Positions 42,346 through 51,491 of a stretch of 64,000 nt of DNA are shown in pieces. The notes under the pieces were generated by a model. The model saw nothing but the letters and a program-made list of their open reading frames with translations, had not been told where the DNA came from and did no database searches. How positions within the stretch are numbered: the stretch's first letter is position 1; every line of letters begins with the position of its first letter. The DNA lies in contig JBAXIO010000012.1 of the NCBI GenBank assembly GCA_037138335.1, forward strand, positions 68,262 through 132,261. The letters run 5' to 3'. This DNA comes from CAIRDP01 sp037138335. Lineage in GTDB: Bacteria > Bacteroidota > Bacteroidia > Bacteroidales > FEN-979. The position numbers were made by a program, and so were the translations under genes.

Positions 42346-43797
42346 ATGCGGGTAAATAAAATTTTTAAATCGGGCATTTTTGTACTTGCCTTTCTGATGG
42401 TTACTGCATTCCAGGCCCGGTCTCAAAAAATCTGGACGCTGGAGGATTGTATCAACTATGCCCTTGAAAACAACCTGGATATCCAGAAACAGATCCAATC
42501 GGTAGAATCCAATAAGGCAAACCTGACCCAGAGTGCACTCAGCATGCTTCCGAATCTGAATGCAAACGGTTCAAATTACTGGAATTTCGGTCAAACAATT
42601 GACCAGTATACCAATACTTTTGCAACTACCACCGTACGCTCAAACAATTTCTATCTCTCCAGCAGCATGGTGCTTTTCAACGGCCTGCAAAAGCTTAACA
42701 CCGTGAAACAATATAAGATCATGGTGCTGGCCAGCCAATATGACCTGGATGTTATCAAGAATAACATTTCCCTTTCCGTGGCCGGATATTACCTTGACAT
42801 CCTCTTTAATAAGGAACTCCTGGATGTGGCTAACGAACAGTTAAGGATAACCAAGCTGCAGGTCGACCGTATGCAGAAAATGGTGGACGCCGGTTCATCG
42901 GCAAAGGGTGACCTCCTGAATATCCAGGCCCAGAGGGCGGCAGAGGAACTCTCACAGGTACAAGCCTCAAACCAGTTGTATATCGCTTATCTGTCTCTTC
43001 AGCAACTGATAGACATCCCCGTTGCCAAGGATTTCAATATTGAGAAACCGGCTCTTAAAACAGTTGAGGCCCCGAAGCAGCCAGTTACCGCTGAGGTTAT
43101 TTTTGAGCGTGCACTGAAAACCCGGCCCGAGATCAGGGCAGCTGAACTGAGAGTTGACGCAGCACAGAAACGCCTGGCCATTGCCAGGGGGATCATAACT
43201 CCCACGCTATCAGTAAGCGGGTCCTGGGGAACAGGATATTCAGGTGCGGCCAGGGAGATCGACCCTAATGTCAATCCGACCATCTCCAGCTATAATATGG
43301 GGATCACCCAGCTTTCACATGATACTGTTCTTGGGTACCAGGTGAATTATGCCACCCGTGTCAAATCTTTCGGAGACCAGCTTAAAACCAACAACAACCA
43401 GAGCGTTGGCTTCAACCTGAGCATCCCTATCTTTAACGGTTGGCAGGGCCGGACCAATATCACCCAGGCCAAAATAGCAAAAAACCAGGCCGAGCTCGAC
43501 CTTGACATAGAAAAAAGGTCGCTTCGCAAACTTATTGAACAGTCATACGCTGATGCGGTTGCTTCACTTCAGAAATACAATTCCTCCCTTGAAAAGGTTA
43601 ATGCCCAGACGGAATCGTTCAAATACACCCAGCAGAAATTCGATGTGGGGCTGATGACATCCTTCGATTATAACAACAGCAAAAAGGACCTTACAAAAGC
43701 CCAGTCTGACCTGCTGCAGGCAAAATATGACTTTATCTTCAAAACCACAATTCTGGATTTCTATGCGGGCAATCCGATTCGGATCCAGCAGAATTAG
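42346..43797 (+). CDS. TolC-family outer-membrane efflux protein
   Basis: The 483-residue protein has a signal peptide (about 1-26, ending QARS-Q). Two outer-membrane-efflux repeats follow, starting with WTLEDCINYALENNLDIQKQ. The long coiled-coil helices of the periplasmic tunnel include LRITKLQVDRMQKMVDAGSS and IEKRSLRKLIEQSYADAVAS. The second repeat contains FNLSIPIFNGWQGRTNI and YTQQKFDVGLMTSFDYNNS. It forms a trimeric exit duct for efflux or secretion with the adaptor encoded 30 nt downstream. Confidence 0.95.
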   Translation: MRVNKIFKSGIFVLAFLMVTAFQARSQKIWTLEDCINYALENNLDIQKQIQSVESNKANLTQSALSMLPNLNANGSNYWNFGQTIDQYTNTFATTTVRSNNFYLSSSMVLFNGLQKLNTVKQYKIMVLASQYDLDVIKNNISLSVAGYYLDILFNKELLDVANEQLRITKLQVDRMQKMVDAGSSAKGDLLNIQAQRAAEELSQVQASNQLYIAYLSLQQLIDIPVAKDFNIEKPALKTVEAPKQPVTAEVIFERALKTRPEIRAAELRVDAAQKRLAIARGIITPTLSVSGSWGTGYSGAAREIDPNVNPTISSYNMGITQLSHDTVLGYQVNYATRVKSFGDQLKTNNNQSVGFNLSIPIFNGWQGRTNITQAKIAKNQAELDLDIEKRSLRKLIEQSYADAVASLQKYNSSLEKVNAQTESFKYTQQKFDVGLMTSFDYNNSKKDLTKAQSDLLQAKYDFIFKTTILDFYAGNPIRIQQN

Positions 43798-43827
43798 TAC
43801 TAGTTTAATAAGTAAAATACTCTTTGC

Positions 43828-45207
43828 ATGAGCTCATTAAAATCAAAGAAAAAATTATGGATCATCATCGCAGCGGTTGCTGTTGTAGCGGTTATTGTAA
43901 TTTTCGCCGTTCTGAAGGGAAAAGGAAATGATGCCCAGAAGATCTCAACCGAGAAAGTGATCAAACGTACCATAATACAAACTGTATCTTCTAACGGGAA
44001 GATACAGCCCGAAAAAGACATTAAGATCAGTCCGTATATCTCGGGTGAAGTGGTCGAACTAACTGTAAAAGAAGGAGAACAGGTGAATAAAGGCGACCTC
44101 CTGGCAAAGATTGACCCCGAAATTTATATTTCCGCTTTTGACCAGAGCGAAGCTTCAGTGAATACGCAGAAAGCGAACCTGGCTAATGCCAAGGCAAGGC
44201 TTGCCCAATCAAAAGCTACATTTGAGAATGCAAGGTTGACCTTTGAGCGCCAGGAAAAACTTTACCAGCAGAATGTAATTTCCAAAGCCGAGTATGACCA
44301 GTCCAGAGCATCTTTCCAGGTATCACAGGCACAGGTAGCTGCAGGGGAGCAGGACATCAATGCGTCAGAATTCATGGTGAAAAATTCAGAAGCTGCATTG
44401 AAAAGGTCAAAGGAAGACCTGACCCGCACGGCAATTTTCGCCCCGAATGACGGAACAGTTTCAAAACTCAGTGTTTTAAAAGGTGAACGCGTGACAGGCG
44501 CATCCCAGTTTTCAAGCGGTACCGAAATTATGAGAATTGCCAACCTGAACGAAATGCAGGCTCTTGTTGAAGTCAACGAAAACGATATCGTCAGGGTGAG
44601 GATGGGTGATACTGCCCTTATTGAAGTCGACGCATACCTGAACAGGAAATTCAAAGGTATAGTTACCGAAATAGCCACTTCCGCAAATACCACCGGTGTT
44701 AGTGTTGACCAGGTCACCAATTTCAATGTTAAAATCCACTTGCTGAAAGAAGCTTACCAGGACCTGTTGGACCCTGCAAGACCTGATTTTTCTCCATTCC
44801 GGCCGGGCATGTCGTGTACAGTGGAAATACAGACTGAAACTGCTGTCAATGTGCTTTCAGTTCCTATCCAGGCTGTGACGACCAGGGTTACCAAGGACAG
44901 CCTCGATAAAATGAATGCGAAGACCCAGAAGACCCAGGATAATGGCGATGATAAAACTATTATCGTCAGTTCGAAGAAAAAAACTGACGAGGTCAAGGAA
45001 TGTGTATTTAAATTTGTCGACGGCACGGCCAAAAAAGTTGATGTAAAAACCGGCATCCAGGATAATACCAACATCCAGATACTTACAGGCCTTAAAGAAG
45101 GTGATGAAGTTATCGTTGCACCCTATTCACTTGTCTCGAAAACCCTTAAGGACGGGGATAAGGTGAAGAAAGTCGACAAGAAAGATCTTTTTGAAAAGGA
45201 AAAATAG
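43828..45207 (+). CDS. HlyD/MacA-family periplasmic adaptor
   Basis: The 459-residue adaptor has an N-terminal membrane anchor (LWIIIAAVAVVAVIVIFAVL), the first lipoyl half (ISGEVVELTVKEGEQVNKGD), a helical hairpin (ANLANAKARLAQSKATFENA), the second lipoyl half (IFAPNDGTVSKLSVLKGERV), a beta-barrel domain, and a membrane-proximal domain with a charged insertion (MNAKTQKTQDNGDDKT). The pump (MacB-type ABC or RND) that normally follows is missing: tsaB starts 3 nt later. The partner transporter must be encoded elsewhere. Confidence 0.94.
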   Translation: MSSLKSKKKLWIIIAAVAVVAVIVIFAVLKGKGNDAQKISTEKVIKRTIIQTVSSNGKIQPEKDIKISPYISGEVVELTVKEGEQVNKGDLLAKIDPEIYISAFDQSEASVNTQKANLANAKARLAQSKATFENARLTFERQEKLYQQNVISKAEYDQSRASFQVSQAQVAAGEQDINASEFMVKNSEAALKRSKEDLTRTAIFAPNDGTVSKLSVLKGERVTGASQFSSGTEIMRIANLNEMQALVEVNENDIVRVRMGDTALIEVDAYLNRKFKGIVTEIATSANTTGVSVDQVTNFNVKIHLLKEAYQDLLDPARPDFSPFRPGMSCTVEIQTETAVNVLSVPIQAVTTRVTKDSLDKMNAKTQKTQDNGDDKTIIVSSKKKTDEVKECVFKFVDGTAKKVDVKTGIQDNTNIQILTGLKEGDEVIVAPYSLVSKTLKDGDKVKKVDKKDLFEKEK

Positions 45208-45210
45208 ACT

Positions 45211-45909
45211 ATGGGCTCTGTCCTTTGTCTTGAAACTTCCTCGGGCGTTTGTTCTGTTGCCATTGGCAAGGATGGCGTAATAATCAGCTGTCACGAATCG
45301 GACCAGAAAAATGCCCATTCCTCCCAGCTTACATCCCAGGTTGATTGCGCCATGCAGGATGCCGGTTTAACCTTAAACGAGCTGGATGCCATTGCAGTGA
45401 GCATGGGCCCGGGTTCATACACAGGATTAAGGATCGGGGTCGCTGCAGCCAAAGGCTTTTGCTACGCCCTGGGCAAGCCCATGATAGCAATCCCCACCCT
45501 AAAAGCCCTTGCACTCGGGATGCGTGAACTGATCAAAGATGAAAGCCTTTTCATGCTCTGTCCCATGCTTGATGCGAGAAGAATGGAAGTCTACACTGCT
45601 GTCTACGACAGTAACCTTGCAGAGATAAGCCCTGTTTCGGCTGAAATCATAACCGGTGAGTCATATGCCGATCTTCTCAATTCCTTCACTGTAATTTTTG
45701 GCGGAGAAGGAGCTGAAAAATGCAAACCTCTTCTGGGGTTCATGAAAAATGCCGTTTTCATTGATGATTTCAAGCTATCGGCCCGTTTTTTATATCCCCT
45801 GGCACTTGAAAAGTTCAGGCTTGGGTCTTTTGAAGAGCTTGCTTATTTCGAACCGTATTATCTTAAAGATTTTATTGCCGGGAAACCGAGGGTGAAAGGG
45901 CTGAAATAG
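45211..45909 (+). CDS. tsaB: TsaB, tRNA threonylcarbamoyladenosine pathway protein
   Basis: The 232-residue protein of the TsaB/YeaZ family has the ASKHA fold: LCLETSSGVCSVAIGKDG, AHSSQLTSQVDCAMQDAGL, LDAIAVSMGPGSYTGLRIGV and AAKGFCYALGKPMIAIPTLK. It is the dimerisation partner of TsaD in making t6A37 of ANN-decoding tRNAs in the cytoplasm. It is placed 3 nt after the adaptor gene and so is probably co-transcribed with the efflux genes, although no functional link is expected. Confidence 0.95.
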   Translation: MGSVLCLETSSGVCSVAIGKDGVIISCHESDQKNAHSSQLTSQVDCAMQDAGLTLNELDAIAVSMGPGSYTGLRIGVAAAKGFCYALGKPMIAIPTLKALALGMRELIKDESLFMLCPMLDARRMEVYTAVYDSNLAEISPVSAEIITGESYADLLNSFTVIFGGEGAEKCKPLLGFMKNAVFIDDFKLSARFLYPLALEKFRLGSFEELAYFEPYYLKDFIAGKPRVKGLK

Positions 45910-45946
45910 TCTTCCCGCTTGCAACCTTACATCGCGTCTGCGCCTG

Positions 45947-46105
45947 TCGCTCGTATAAATGCAACGCTGCTGCGCCTTCTGCGTCGCTCACATTAGCATT
46001 CCCCATTTAGAATCTTTTTTCAGGTTCGCTCCTTGAAGCCAAGGCAGCTTATGCATTATACTTCGCTCATCACAGTCAATGTAGCTTTTGCGTACTGTAT
46101 CGCTC
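45947..46105. repeat. Periodic TCGCTC hexamers in the tsaB-ispG gap
   Basis: The 219-nt gap has no gene. Five copies of TCGCTC begin at 45947, 45984, 46026, 46063 and 46100, with spacings of 37, 42, 37 and 37 nt. The sequence between them is not obviously conserved, except for TCTGCGCC and CTGCGCCTTCTGCG before the first two. The array begins shortly after the tsaB stop and runs into the ispG promoter. Confidence 0.5.
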
Positions 46106-46116
46106 AATAAATTCAC

Positions 46117-46124
46117 TACTTTTG
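46117..46124 (+). promoter_or_regulatory. Possible -7 element very close to the ispG start
   Basis: TACTTTTG ends only 4 nt before the ATG at 46129. If it is used, transcription would begin at or within the start codon and the mRNA would be leaderless. No ribosome-binding sequence is visible between it and the ATG. It may also be a chance match. Confidence 0.35.
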
Positions 46125-46128
46125 TATC

Positions 46129-47319
46129 ATGTCGGTATCAAAATACAGCAGGTTCAAGACCCGGGTCGTTGACATCGGAGGGGTTCCAATGGGCGGCAAC
46201 TATCCCGTCAGGGTGCAGTCCATGACCAATACCGATACACTTGACACCCGTTCAACGCTTGCTCAGTGTGTGAGGATGATAACTGCGGGATGCGAGTATG
46301 TGCGCATTGCGGTTCCGGGGATAAAGGAAGCCGGAAATCTGAAAAACATCAGGAAATTACTTAAGAAAGAAGGGTTTGACACCCCCCTGATAGCCGATGT
46401 ACATTTCAATCCTGCAATTGCAGAACTCGCCGCCCGTATCGTTGAGAAAGTCAGAATAAATCCCGGGAATTATACCGGTAAAAAAGGGAAGCCGGCCGAG
46501 GCGGGATACTGGATGGAAGAGAAAAATTATAACAGGGAATTAGAGATTATTTCTGAAAGGATCTCTCCTTTGCTTAAGATCTGCCGGGAAAACGGTACTG
46601 CGTTGAGAATAGGAGTCAACCACGGCTCCTTATCGGAGCGTATCAAAACGAGGTTTGGCGATACTCCGAAAGGGATGGTTGAATCGGCCCTCGAATTTGC
46701 AAGGATCTGTGGTTTTCACGGCTTTAGCAAGCTGGTGCTTTCACTAAAAGCCAGCAACACCAGGGTTATGATACAGTCCAACCGCCTTCTTGTTAAAGAA
46801 TTGAAATCGGCCGGCATGGATTATCCTGTTCATCTCGGTTTAACTGAAGCCGGATCGGGTGAAGACGGTCGTCTGAAATCGGCTATCGGCATTGGAAGCC
46901 TCCTCTCCGACGGCATCGGGGATACGATCAGGGTTTCAATAACTGAAGATCCGGAGTTTGAAATCCCCGTAGCTTATGGCATTCTTCAGGCTACAGGGGT
47001 CAGGATCACACGTACCGAATTCATTTCATGCCCCTCCTGTGCAAGGACTTTGTTTAATATCCAGGAGGCGGTGGAAGACGTTAAAGCGGCTACAGCCCAT
47101 CTTAAAGGCCTGAAGATCGCAATCATGGGATGTATTGTGAACGGTCCGGGCGAAATGGCCGATGCTGACTACGGTTATGTGGGTGGTGCGAAAGGGAAAG
47201 TCATGCTCTATAAAAACCAGGTCCTCTCAAAGAAGAACATCCCTGAAAGCAATGCTGTGGAGGAACTGGTAAAGCTGATCAAAGAAAGCGGCGACTGGGT
47301 CGACCCGGTGAATGCCTGA
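46129..47319 (+). CDS. ispG: IspG (GcpE), HMBPP synthase, short form
   Basis: The 396-residue enzyme of the MEP isoprenoid pathway converts 2-C-methyl-erythritol-2,4-cyclodiphosphate to HMBPP using a [4Fe-4S] cluster. The TIM-barrel part has VRVQSMTNTDTLDTRSTLAQ, PLIADVHFNPAIAELAARIV and LRIGVNHGSLSERI. The cluster cysteines are in FISCPSCARTLFN and IMGCIVNGPGEMADADYG. The size matches the two-domain form rather than the roughly 600-residue three-domain form often seen in Bacteroidetes. It is convergent with the lipid kinase, with 3 nt between the stops. Confidence 0.96.
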   Translation: MSVSKYSRFKTRVVDIGGVPMGGNYPVRVQSMTNTDTLDTRSTLAQCVRMITAGCEYVRIAVPGIKEAGNLKNIRKLLKKEGFDTPLIADVHFNPAIAELAARIVEKVRINPGNYTGKKGKPAEAGYWMEEKNYNRELEIISERISPLLKICRENGTALRIGVNHGSLSERIKTRFGDTPKGMVESALEFARICGFHGFSKLVLSLKASNTRVMIQSNRLLVKELKSAGMDYPVHLGLTEAGSGEDGRLKSAIGIGSLLSDGIGDTIRVSITEDPEFEIPVAYGILQATGVRITRTEFISCPSCARTLFNIQEAVEDVKAATAHLKGLKIAIMGCIVNGPGEMADADYGYVGGAKGKVMLYKNQVLSKKNIPESNAVEELVKLIKESGDWVDPVNA

Positions 47320-47322
47320 GGC

Positions 47323-48258
47323 CTAACCAACAACGGTCCTTATCCCCAATGGTATAATATCAAATGTAAACGGGGTATGCCCAAGTGACTCCCCGTCGGT
47401 TTCCAGGTAAATACTGCCTGTTGAACGAATCCTGATCTGTTTTCCCCTGAATGTTTTGACTATGGGCAAATCAACAAGCGAACCGTCATAGAGTTTACGG
47501 GCATGCTGTATCACTATGTATTTAGGCGCTTTCTTGATCAGGGTAACATCGAGGAGCCCGTCATCCGGAATGGCAAAGGGCACTTGTTTCATACCCCCTC
47601 CGTTAAATTTACATATCCCAACATTCATCGAGAATATCTCCCCTTTGAAAACCATTTCCCCGTCCACTTCAATTACGGCTTCCATGAAATTATACTGAAA
47701 AAGGCTGGCAAAGACAAAATAAAAATAGGTGAATGTGCCGCCCCTTCCTTTTTCTTTTAAAACATTTGTCTTTTTTGCCACCAGGGCGTCATAGCCCAGT
47801 CCTGCGACGTTCATGAAATACCTGGTTTCGGGCTTGTCATGATGATAATGGATTACCTTTCCAACATCCTGTACAAAAGTCTTTCCATTTTTGAGGACTT
47901 CCAGGGCTTTTTTATAATCAAACGGTATATTGAACGACCTGCACCAGTCGTTTCCGGTTCCAACAGGTATCATCCCAAGCAGGATCTCCTTCGGATCGGC
48001 CGCCTTCTGGATATAAATACCGTTCAAAACTTCATTCAGGGTTCCGTCACCTCCTACAACAGCGATCCGCCGGTAACCATTTTTGATACACTCGGCGCTC
48101 AGGTCGATAGCATGTCCGCGATGGGTTGTAAGGACCGTCTCATAAGAAAGGCCCGACTCCCTGATGAGCCTGGCAATCCTTGGCCAGTCGCGGACCCCTT
48201 TCCTGCTTCCTGCATTAGGGTTGACTATAAAAAACCATTTTGTTATATCTTCTGGCAT
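47323..48258 (-). CDS. Diacylglycerol-kinase-like lipid kinase (YegS/DgkB family)
   Basis: The 311-residue protein of the DAGK_cat/YegS family has the N-terminal FIVNPNAGSRKG, the nucleotide-binding motif VVGGDGTLNEVLNGI near residue 70, LGMIPVGTGNDWCRSF, and a C-terminal domain with FNGGGMKQVPFAIPDDGLLD. It phosphorylates a lipid, probably diacylglycerol or a related glycerol- or sphingolipid, at the inner membrane. The exact substrate cannot be read. It is divergent from the beta-barrel gene at 48339. Confidence 0.92.
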   Translation of the reverse strand: MPEDITKWFFIVNPNAGSRKGVRDWPRIARLIRESGLSYETVLTTHRGHAIDLSAECIKNGYRRIAVVGGDGTLNEVLNGIYIQKAADPKEILLGMIPVGTGNDWCRSFNIPFDYKKALEVLKNGKTFVQDVGKVIHYHHDKPETRYFMNVAGLGYDALVAKKTNVLKEKGRGGTFTYFYFVFASLFQYNFMEAVIEVDGEMVFKGEIFSMNVGICKFNGGGMKQVPFAIPDDGLLDVTLIKKAPKYIVIQHARKLYDGSLVDLPIVKTFRGKQIRIRSTGSIYLETDGESLGHTPFTFDIIPLGIRTVVG

Positions 48259-48338
48259 AAAACCTGCAGGTCAATTTTTCAAACGGTCGGGCAAGTTAAT
48301 TATTTTTTATTTTACCTTTATGGAATAATTGGATCCCT

Positions 48339-48995
48339 ATGGTTAAAATCCCGCTTACCGGCTTACTGACTGCCGCTTTTATTATTCTTTTTCTGAGCGC
48401 TTACTCCCAGGAAAGGGACACTGCCTCCAACACCTTAAAATACTTTAACAAAACCGAGTTGGGGGTTTCGTTCGGGATAGGTTCCTTCAACAGTAATGTC
48501 TATTCAGGCTCCAACGGGTATACATCCAAGGTCAAGAATACCGAGATCCCTTTTACTTTGCAAACGGTAAACGGTGTTATGTATAACCGTCGCTGGATGC
48601 TGGGCGTCAGTCTCGGCGTTGAGAAATGGCAGGGCGGATTGTTCTGGCCCATCTACGGATACCTTGGATACAACTTCACGAGGACAGACAATACATTTTT
48701 CGTTAACATTTACCTCGGTTACGGAATAGGAACAAGATATGCCACCAGTTATTACAACCAGGGCAGTGGCGCTTTTGCCCTGATGCTGGGGGTTGGGTAC
48801 CGCATGAAAGTGACCAGGACACTGAAATTCGGATATGAACTATTTTACAAGTACCAGGCGGTTAACTCAAGCTACAATATTTACAGGAATGTCACAACTG
48901 ACAGCCTGCATTACGAATGGAAGCAATACGGCACTTCCGATAATAAAATAGGCCTGAGTTTTGCCGGCTTTAAGATCGCAATCTTTTTCCCCTGA
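48339..48995 (+). CDS. Outer-membrane beta-barrel protein
   Basis: The 218-residue protein has a signal peptide (about 1-23, ending AYS-Q) and alternating amphipathic strands rich in Tyr, Phe and Gly (TELGVSFGIGSFNSNVYSGS, YGYLGYNFTRTDNTFFVNIY, RTLKFGYELFYKYQAVNS), ending in the terminal aromatic AGFKIAIFFP. This is typical of an 8-strand porin-like barrel. No ligand or function can be named. Confidence 0.8.
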   Translation: MVKIPLTGLLTAAFIILFLSAYSQERDTASNTLKYFNKTELGVSFGIGSFNSNVYSGSNGYTSKVKNTEIPFTLQTVNGVMYNRRWMLGVSLGVEKWQGGLFWPIYGYLGYNFTRTDNTFFVNIYLGYGIGTRYATSYYNQGSGAFALMLGVGYRMKVTRTLKFGYELFYKYQAVNSSYNIYRNVTTDSLHYEWKQYGTSDNKIGLSFAGFKIAIFFP

Positions 48996-49010
48996 TAAAT
49001 TTACCTTTTT

Positions 49011-50669
49011 CTAAATCCGGTCATACTCTTTCCTTCCGAACAGGAAGAAACAGTAGAAAAATGTAAAGAAGGTAACACCCATCTGGGATTCCAGGGTATC
49101 TTCAGTAAGCATCGACAGGGTCGCGATGATTATAAATACCAGGAAAAAATAGTCGTTAAACCCTCTCAACCTCCAGGCGGGATAAAACAATGCGACGATG
49201 AACCAGATAAATCCAAATATACCGAACCCGACAAATATTGAAAGGAACTGGTTGTGCGATCTCCAGCGCTGGTCGGGGGGCAGCTTGGAATTCATTTTTA
49301 CATACTGTTGCTGAAAAGCTTCATTCATGTCGCCTGTTCCCACCCCGGTAAGCCAGTGTTCGCCGATAATACCAATTGAAGCTTTCCAGAATTCTATTCT
49401 TTGCATCAGGGTATAACCTGTGGGATCTCCTGTTCGCTTGTACATTTCATACCCCCAGAGCAGTTCATATATCCTTGAGCGCATGCTGAACTGATCGAGG
49501 AAAAGATAATTCGGCACCCCTCTTTCGATGGCCAGGATCTCTTCAGGGCTCAGTGCATTCACCCCGTCGGCATCTTTTCTCAGGTTTTTGGAGGTAAGAA
49601 AACGGATAAGCGTAAATGTGATCTTTTCGCCGTTGACGCCATTGCTGTCAAATGGTATTTTGCTTCTCAGGTTCCATGCATCCTTAAGCTCCCCGAACTG
49701 GCAGTATAGGTAAAGATAGTTCCCATTTTCGGTCATATCGCTTAACCTGTTATGCACATAAGGATTTCCCCTGGAAGAAAGGCTGTCGAGCCGGGTTTTG
49801 TCAACCGGCCTGACTGCATAAAAATCCCTGACAACTTTTTGCATATAGAACGCCATGCCCAGCGGAATCAGGATCATCGCGACCGCAAGCAGCACCTTCA
49901 GGCCTGGCCGTTTTTGCCTGAATACAAGTACGGGAAGGAGTATGATGGCCGTAAAGGCAAAAACGGCCAGGCCGGTAAACGACCTGCTTTTAAAAATATA
50001 AAAAATAAACCAGGCCGAAACCAGGAGAAAAAGGACCTTGCTCCAGGCAGGAAATGAACGCCGGAAGATGAACCAGGCCATGATAAACAATCCCAGTGCC
50101 AGCTCCAGGCCCAGGATTATATGGGAAACGTTTCTTGAAACATCCCTTATATCGATGTATTTCAGATGGTATATTTTCCAGGAATACATCAGGGTGCCGA
50201 TCACCAGTGCAAGCAGGAACAGAAAGATGTATGAATTGAACAGGTTCCTGCTGACAGGTTTTGAAGTCCCCAGGAACAAAGGGATAAGAAAAATCGGGGC
50301 CTTGGTCCTGAGGTCTTTCAGGGCATAATCAAAATCGGTTGTAAAGATCAGCCCGGCAACATGCAGAAGGTACAGGGATAAAAACACAAGGGCGGGCTTG
50401 TTCCTGTAAAGATCCCTGAAACCCCGGCCAATGCCTTTGAAAAGATACATCAGGGCGCAGGGAAGTAGTAATCCTATCCTGGCCGGCACTGATTGCTTCT
50501 TTAGCAGTCTCCCCAAACCGGCGGTATCAAACCTCTGGAGTATCCATGATCCCGTAAGCACCATTTCCGACATGCTGATCACATACTTCGAAAAAGGCAG
50601 CATGGAAATCAGCCCGGCAAGGGCTAATAGGAAGGAGAACCGGCAAAGATCAGCAAATGTTATTTTCAT
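49011..50669 (-). CDS. O-antigen-ligase/polymerase-like membrane protein
   Basis: The 552-residue protein has about 11 transmembrane helices (VISMSEMVLTGSWILQ, IIRLGLEL-type segments) and a large periplasmic loop (about 290-430). The Wzy_C pattern RSHNQFLSIFVGFGIFGFIW carries the conserved HNQFL. Preceding helices include SFTGLAVFAFTAIILLPVL. The family joins O-antigen or other glycans to lipid carriers or proteins in the periplasm. It follows a polysaccharide deacetylase and a glycosyltransferase on the same strand (7-nt gap), so the three genes probably act on one surface glycan. Confidence 0.82.
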   Translation of the reverse strand: MKITFADLCRFSFLLALAGLISMLPFSKYVISMSEMVLTGSWILQRFDTAGLGRLLKKQSVPARIGLLLPCALMYLFKGIGRGFRDLYRNKPALVFLSLYLLHVAGLIFTTDFDYALKDLRTKAPIFLIPLFLGTSKPVSRNLFNSYIFLFLLALVIGTLMYSWKIYHLKYIDIRDVSRNVSHIILGLELALGLFIMAWFIFRRSFPAWSKVLFLLVSAWFIFYIFKSRSFTGLAVFAFTAIILLPVLVFRQKRPGLKVLLAVAMILIPLGMAFYMQKVVRDFYAVRPVDKTRLDSLSSRGNPYVHNRLSDMTENGNYLYLYCQFGELKDAWNLRSKIPFDSNGVNGEKITFTLIRFLTSKNLRKDADGVNALSPEEILAIERGVPNYLFLDQFSMRSRIYELLWGYEMYKRTGDPTGYTLMQRIEFWKASIGIIGEHWLTGVGTGDMNEAFQQQYVKMNSKLPPDQRWRSHNQFLSIFVGFGIFGFIWFIVALFYPAWRLRGFNDYFFLVFIIIATLSMLTEDTLESQMGVTFFTFFYCFFLFGRKEYDRI

Positions 50670-50675
50670 GCTTTC

Positions 50676-51491
50676 TCAGGCAAAGATCTTGGCCCTGCCT
50701 TTCCTGAGTTTTGTTTTAAAAATAAAAAACGAATCCGTCCCCTTGATGTCAATCCTCTTCACCTCATACTTCTGTGCTAAAGGAAAAGGATTTATCCGGT
50801 TCCCGATACGGAACGCAAATTCAATTCCCGATTCACTCAACACTCCGAACATCTCCTTTTTAAATATAAGGTCTTTCTTCGGGTAAGAACCGTACGGATA
50901 AGCCAGGGCGCTGAAATAAGGGATCTTGTAATATTCGAGCGACTGCCTGCAGTTTTTCAGGTCTTCCCGTATATCATCGGCGTTCATCTCATTGTAAGAA
51001 CGGTGGAGGAACGAATGCAGCCCTAATTCTATATGCGGATTTCGGGATACTTTTTGCAGGGATTCGGCTGACATAACAGGAACGCCACCATCATCCCAAA
51101 GGTTGGATTTCCCTATAAAAGCCACTGGCACAAACACAACGGCAGAGAAACCATACCGTTCAAGAAGGGGAATAAGCTTGTTCTCCAGGCTCACATACGA
51201 ATCATCGAAAGTCAGTAAAAACGAGCGTTTTGGAAGCTTTCCCCCTGTATTCATCAGGACCGACAACTGGTTCAGCGATATACTGTTGTACCCTTTCTCC
51301 TTCAGGTACATGAACTGAAGTTCCAGTTCGTTATAAGGAATGTTCAGCCCATCGGCCTTCCCTTCAGAAATATTGTGATACATCAGCACGGGCAGGCCTT
51401 TCTTTGGAGGGATCAGCAGGCTGTATTCTATGGTCAGGTAAACAAGCGCCAGGAAAAATAAAACCGGTATAATAATTTCCAGTAAGGTCAT
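50676..51491 (-). CDS. Polysaccharide deacetylase (NodB homology)
   Basis: The 271-residue protein has an N-terminal membrane anchor (LEIIIPVLFFLALVYLTIEY). The NodB motifs are present: VLMYHNISEG, motif 1 FLLTFDDSYVSLENKL with both Asp residues, motif 2 LGLHSFLHRSYNEM with the metal-binding His residues, and ALAYPYGSYPKK. It removes acetyl groups from an extracytoplasmic glycan. Its start overlaps the stop of the glycosyltransferase gene by four bases. Confidence 0.93.
   Translation of the reverse strand: MTLLEIIIPVLFFLALVYLTIEYSLLIPPKKGLPVLMYHNISEGKADGLNIPYNELELQFMYLKEKGYNSISLNQLSVLMNTGGKLPKRSFLLTFDDSYVSLENKLIPLLERYGFSAVVFVPVAFIGKSNLWDDGGVPVMSAESLQKVSRNPHIELGLHSFLHRSYNEMNADDIREDLKNCRQSLEYYKIPYFSALAYPYGSYPKKDLIFKKEMFGVLSESGIEFAFRIGNRINPFPLAQKYEVKRIDIKGTDSFFIFKTKLRKGRAKIFA

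Noticed and set aside
45947..46105. CRISPR array between tsaB and ispG
   Set aside because: Only a 6-nt unit repeats, the rest is not conserved, and no cas genes are present.
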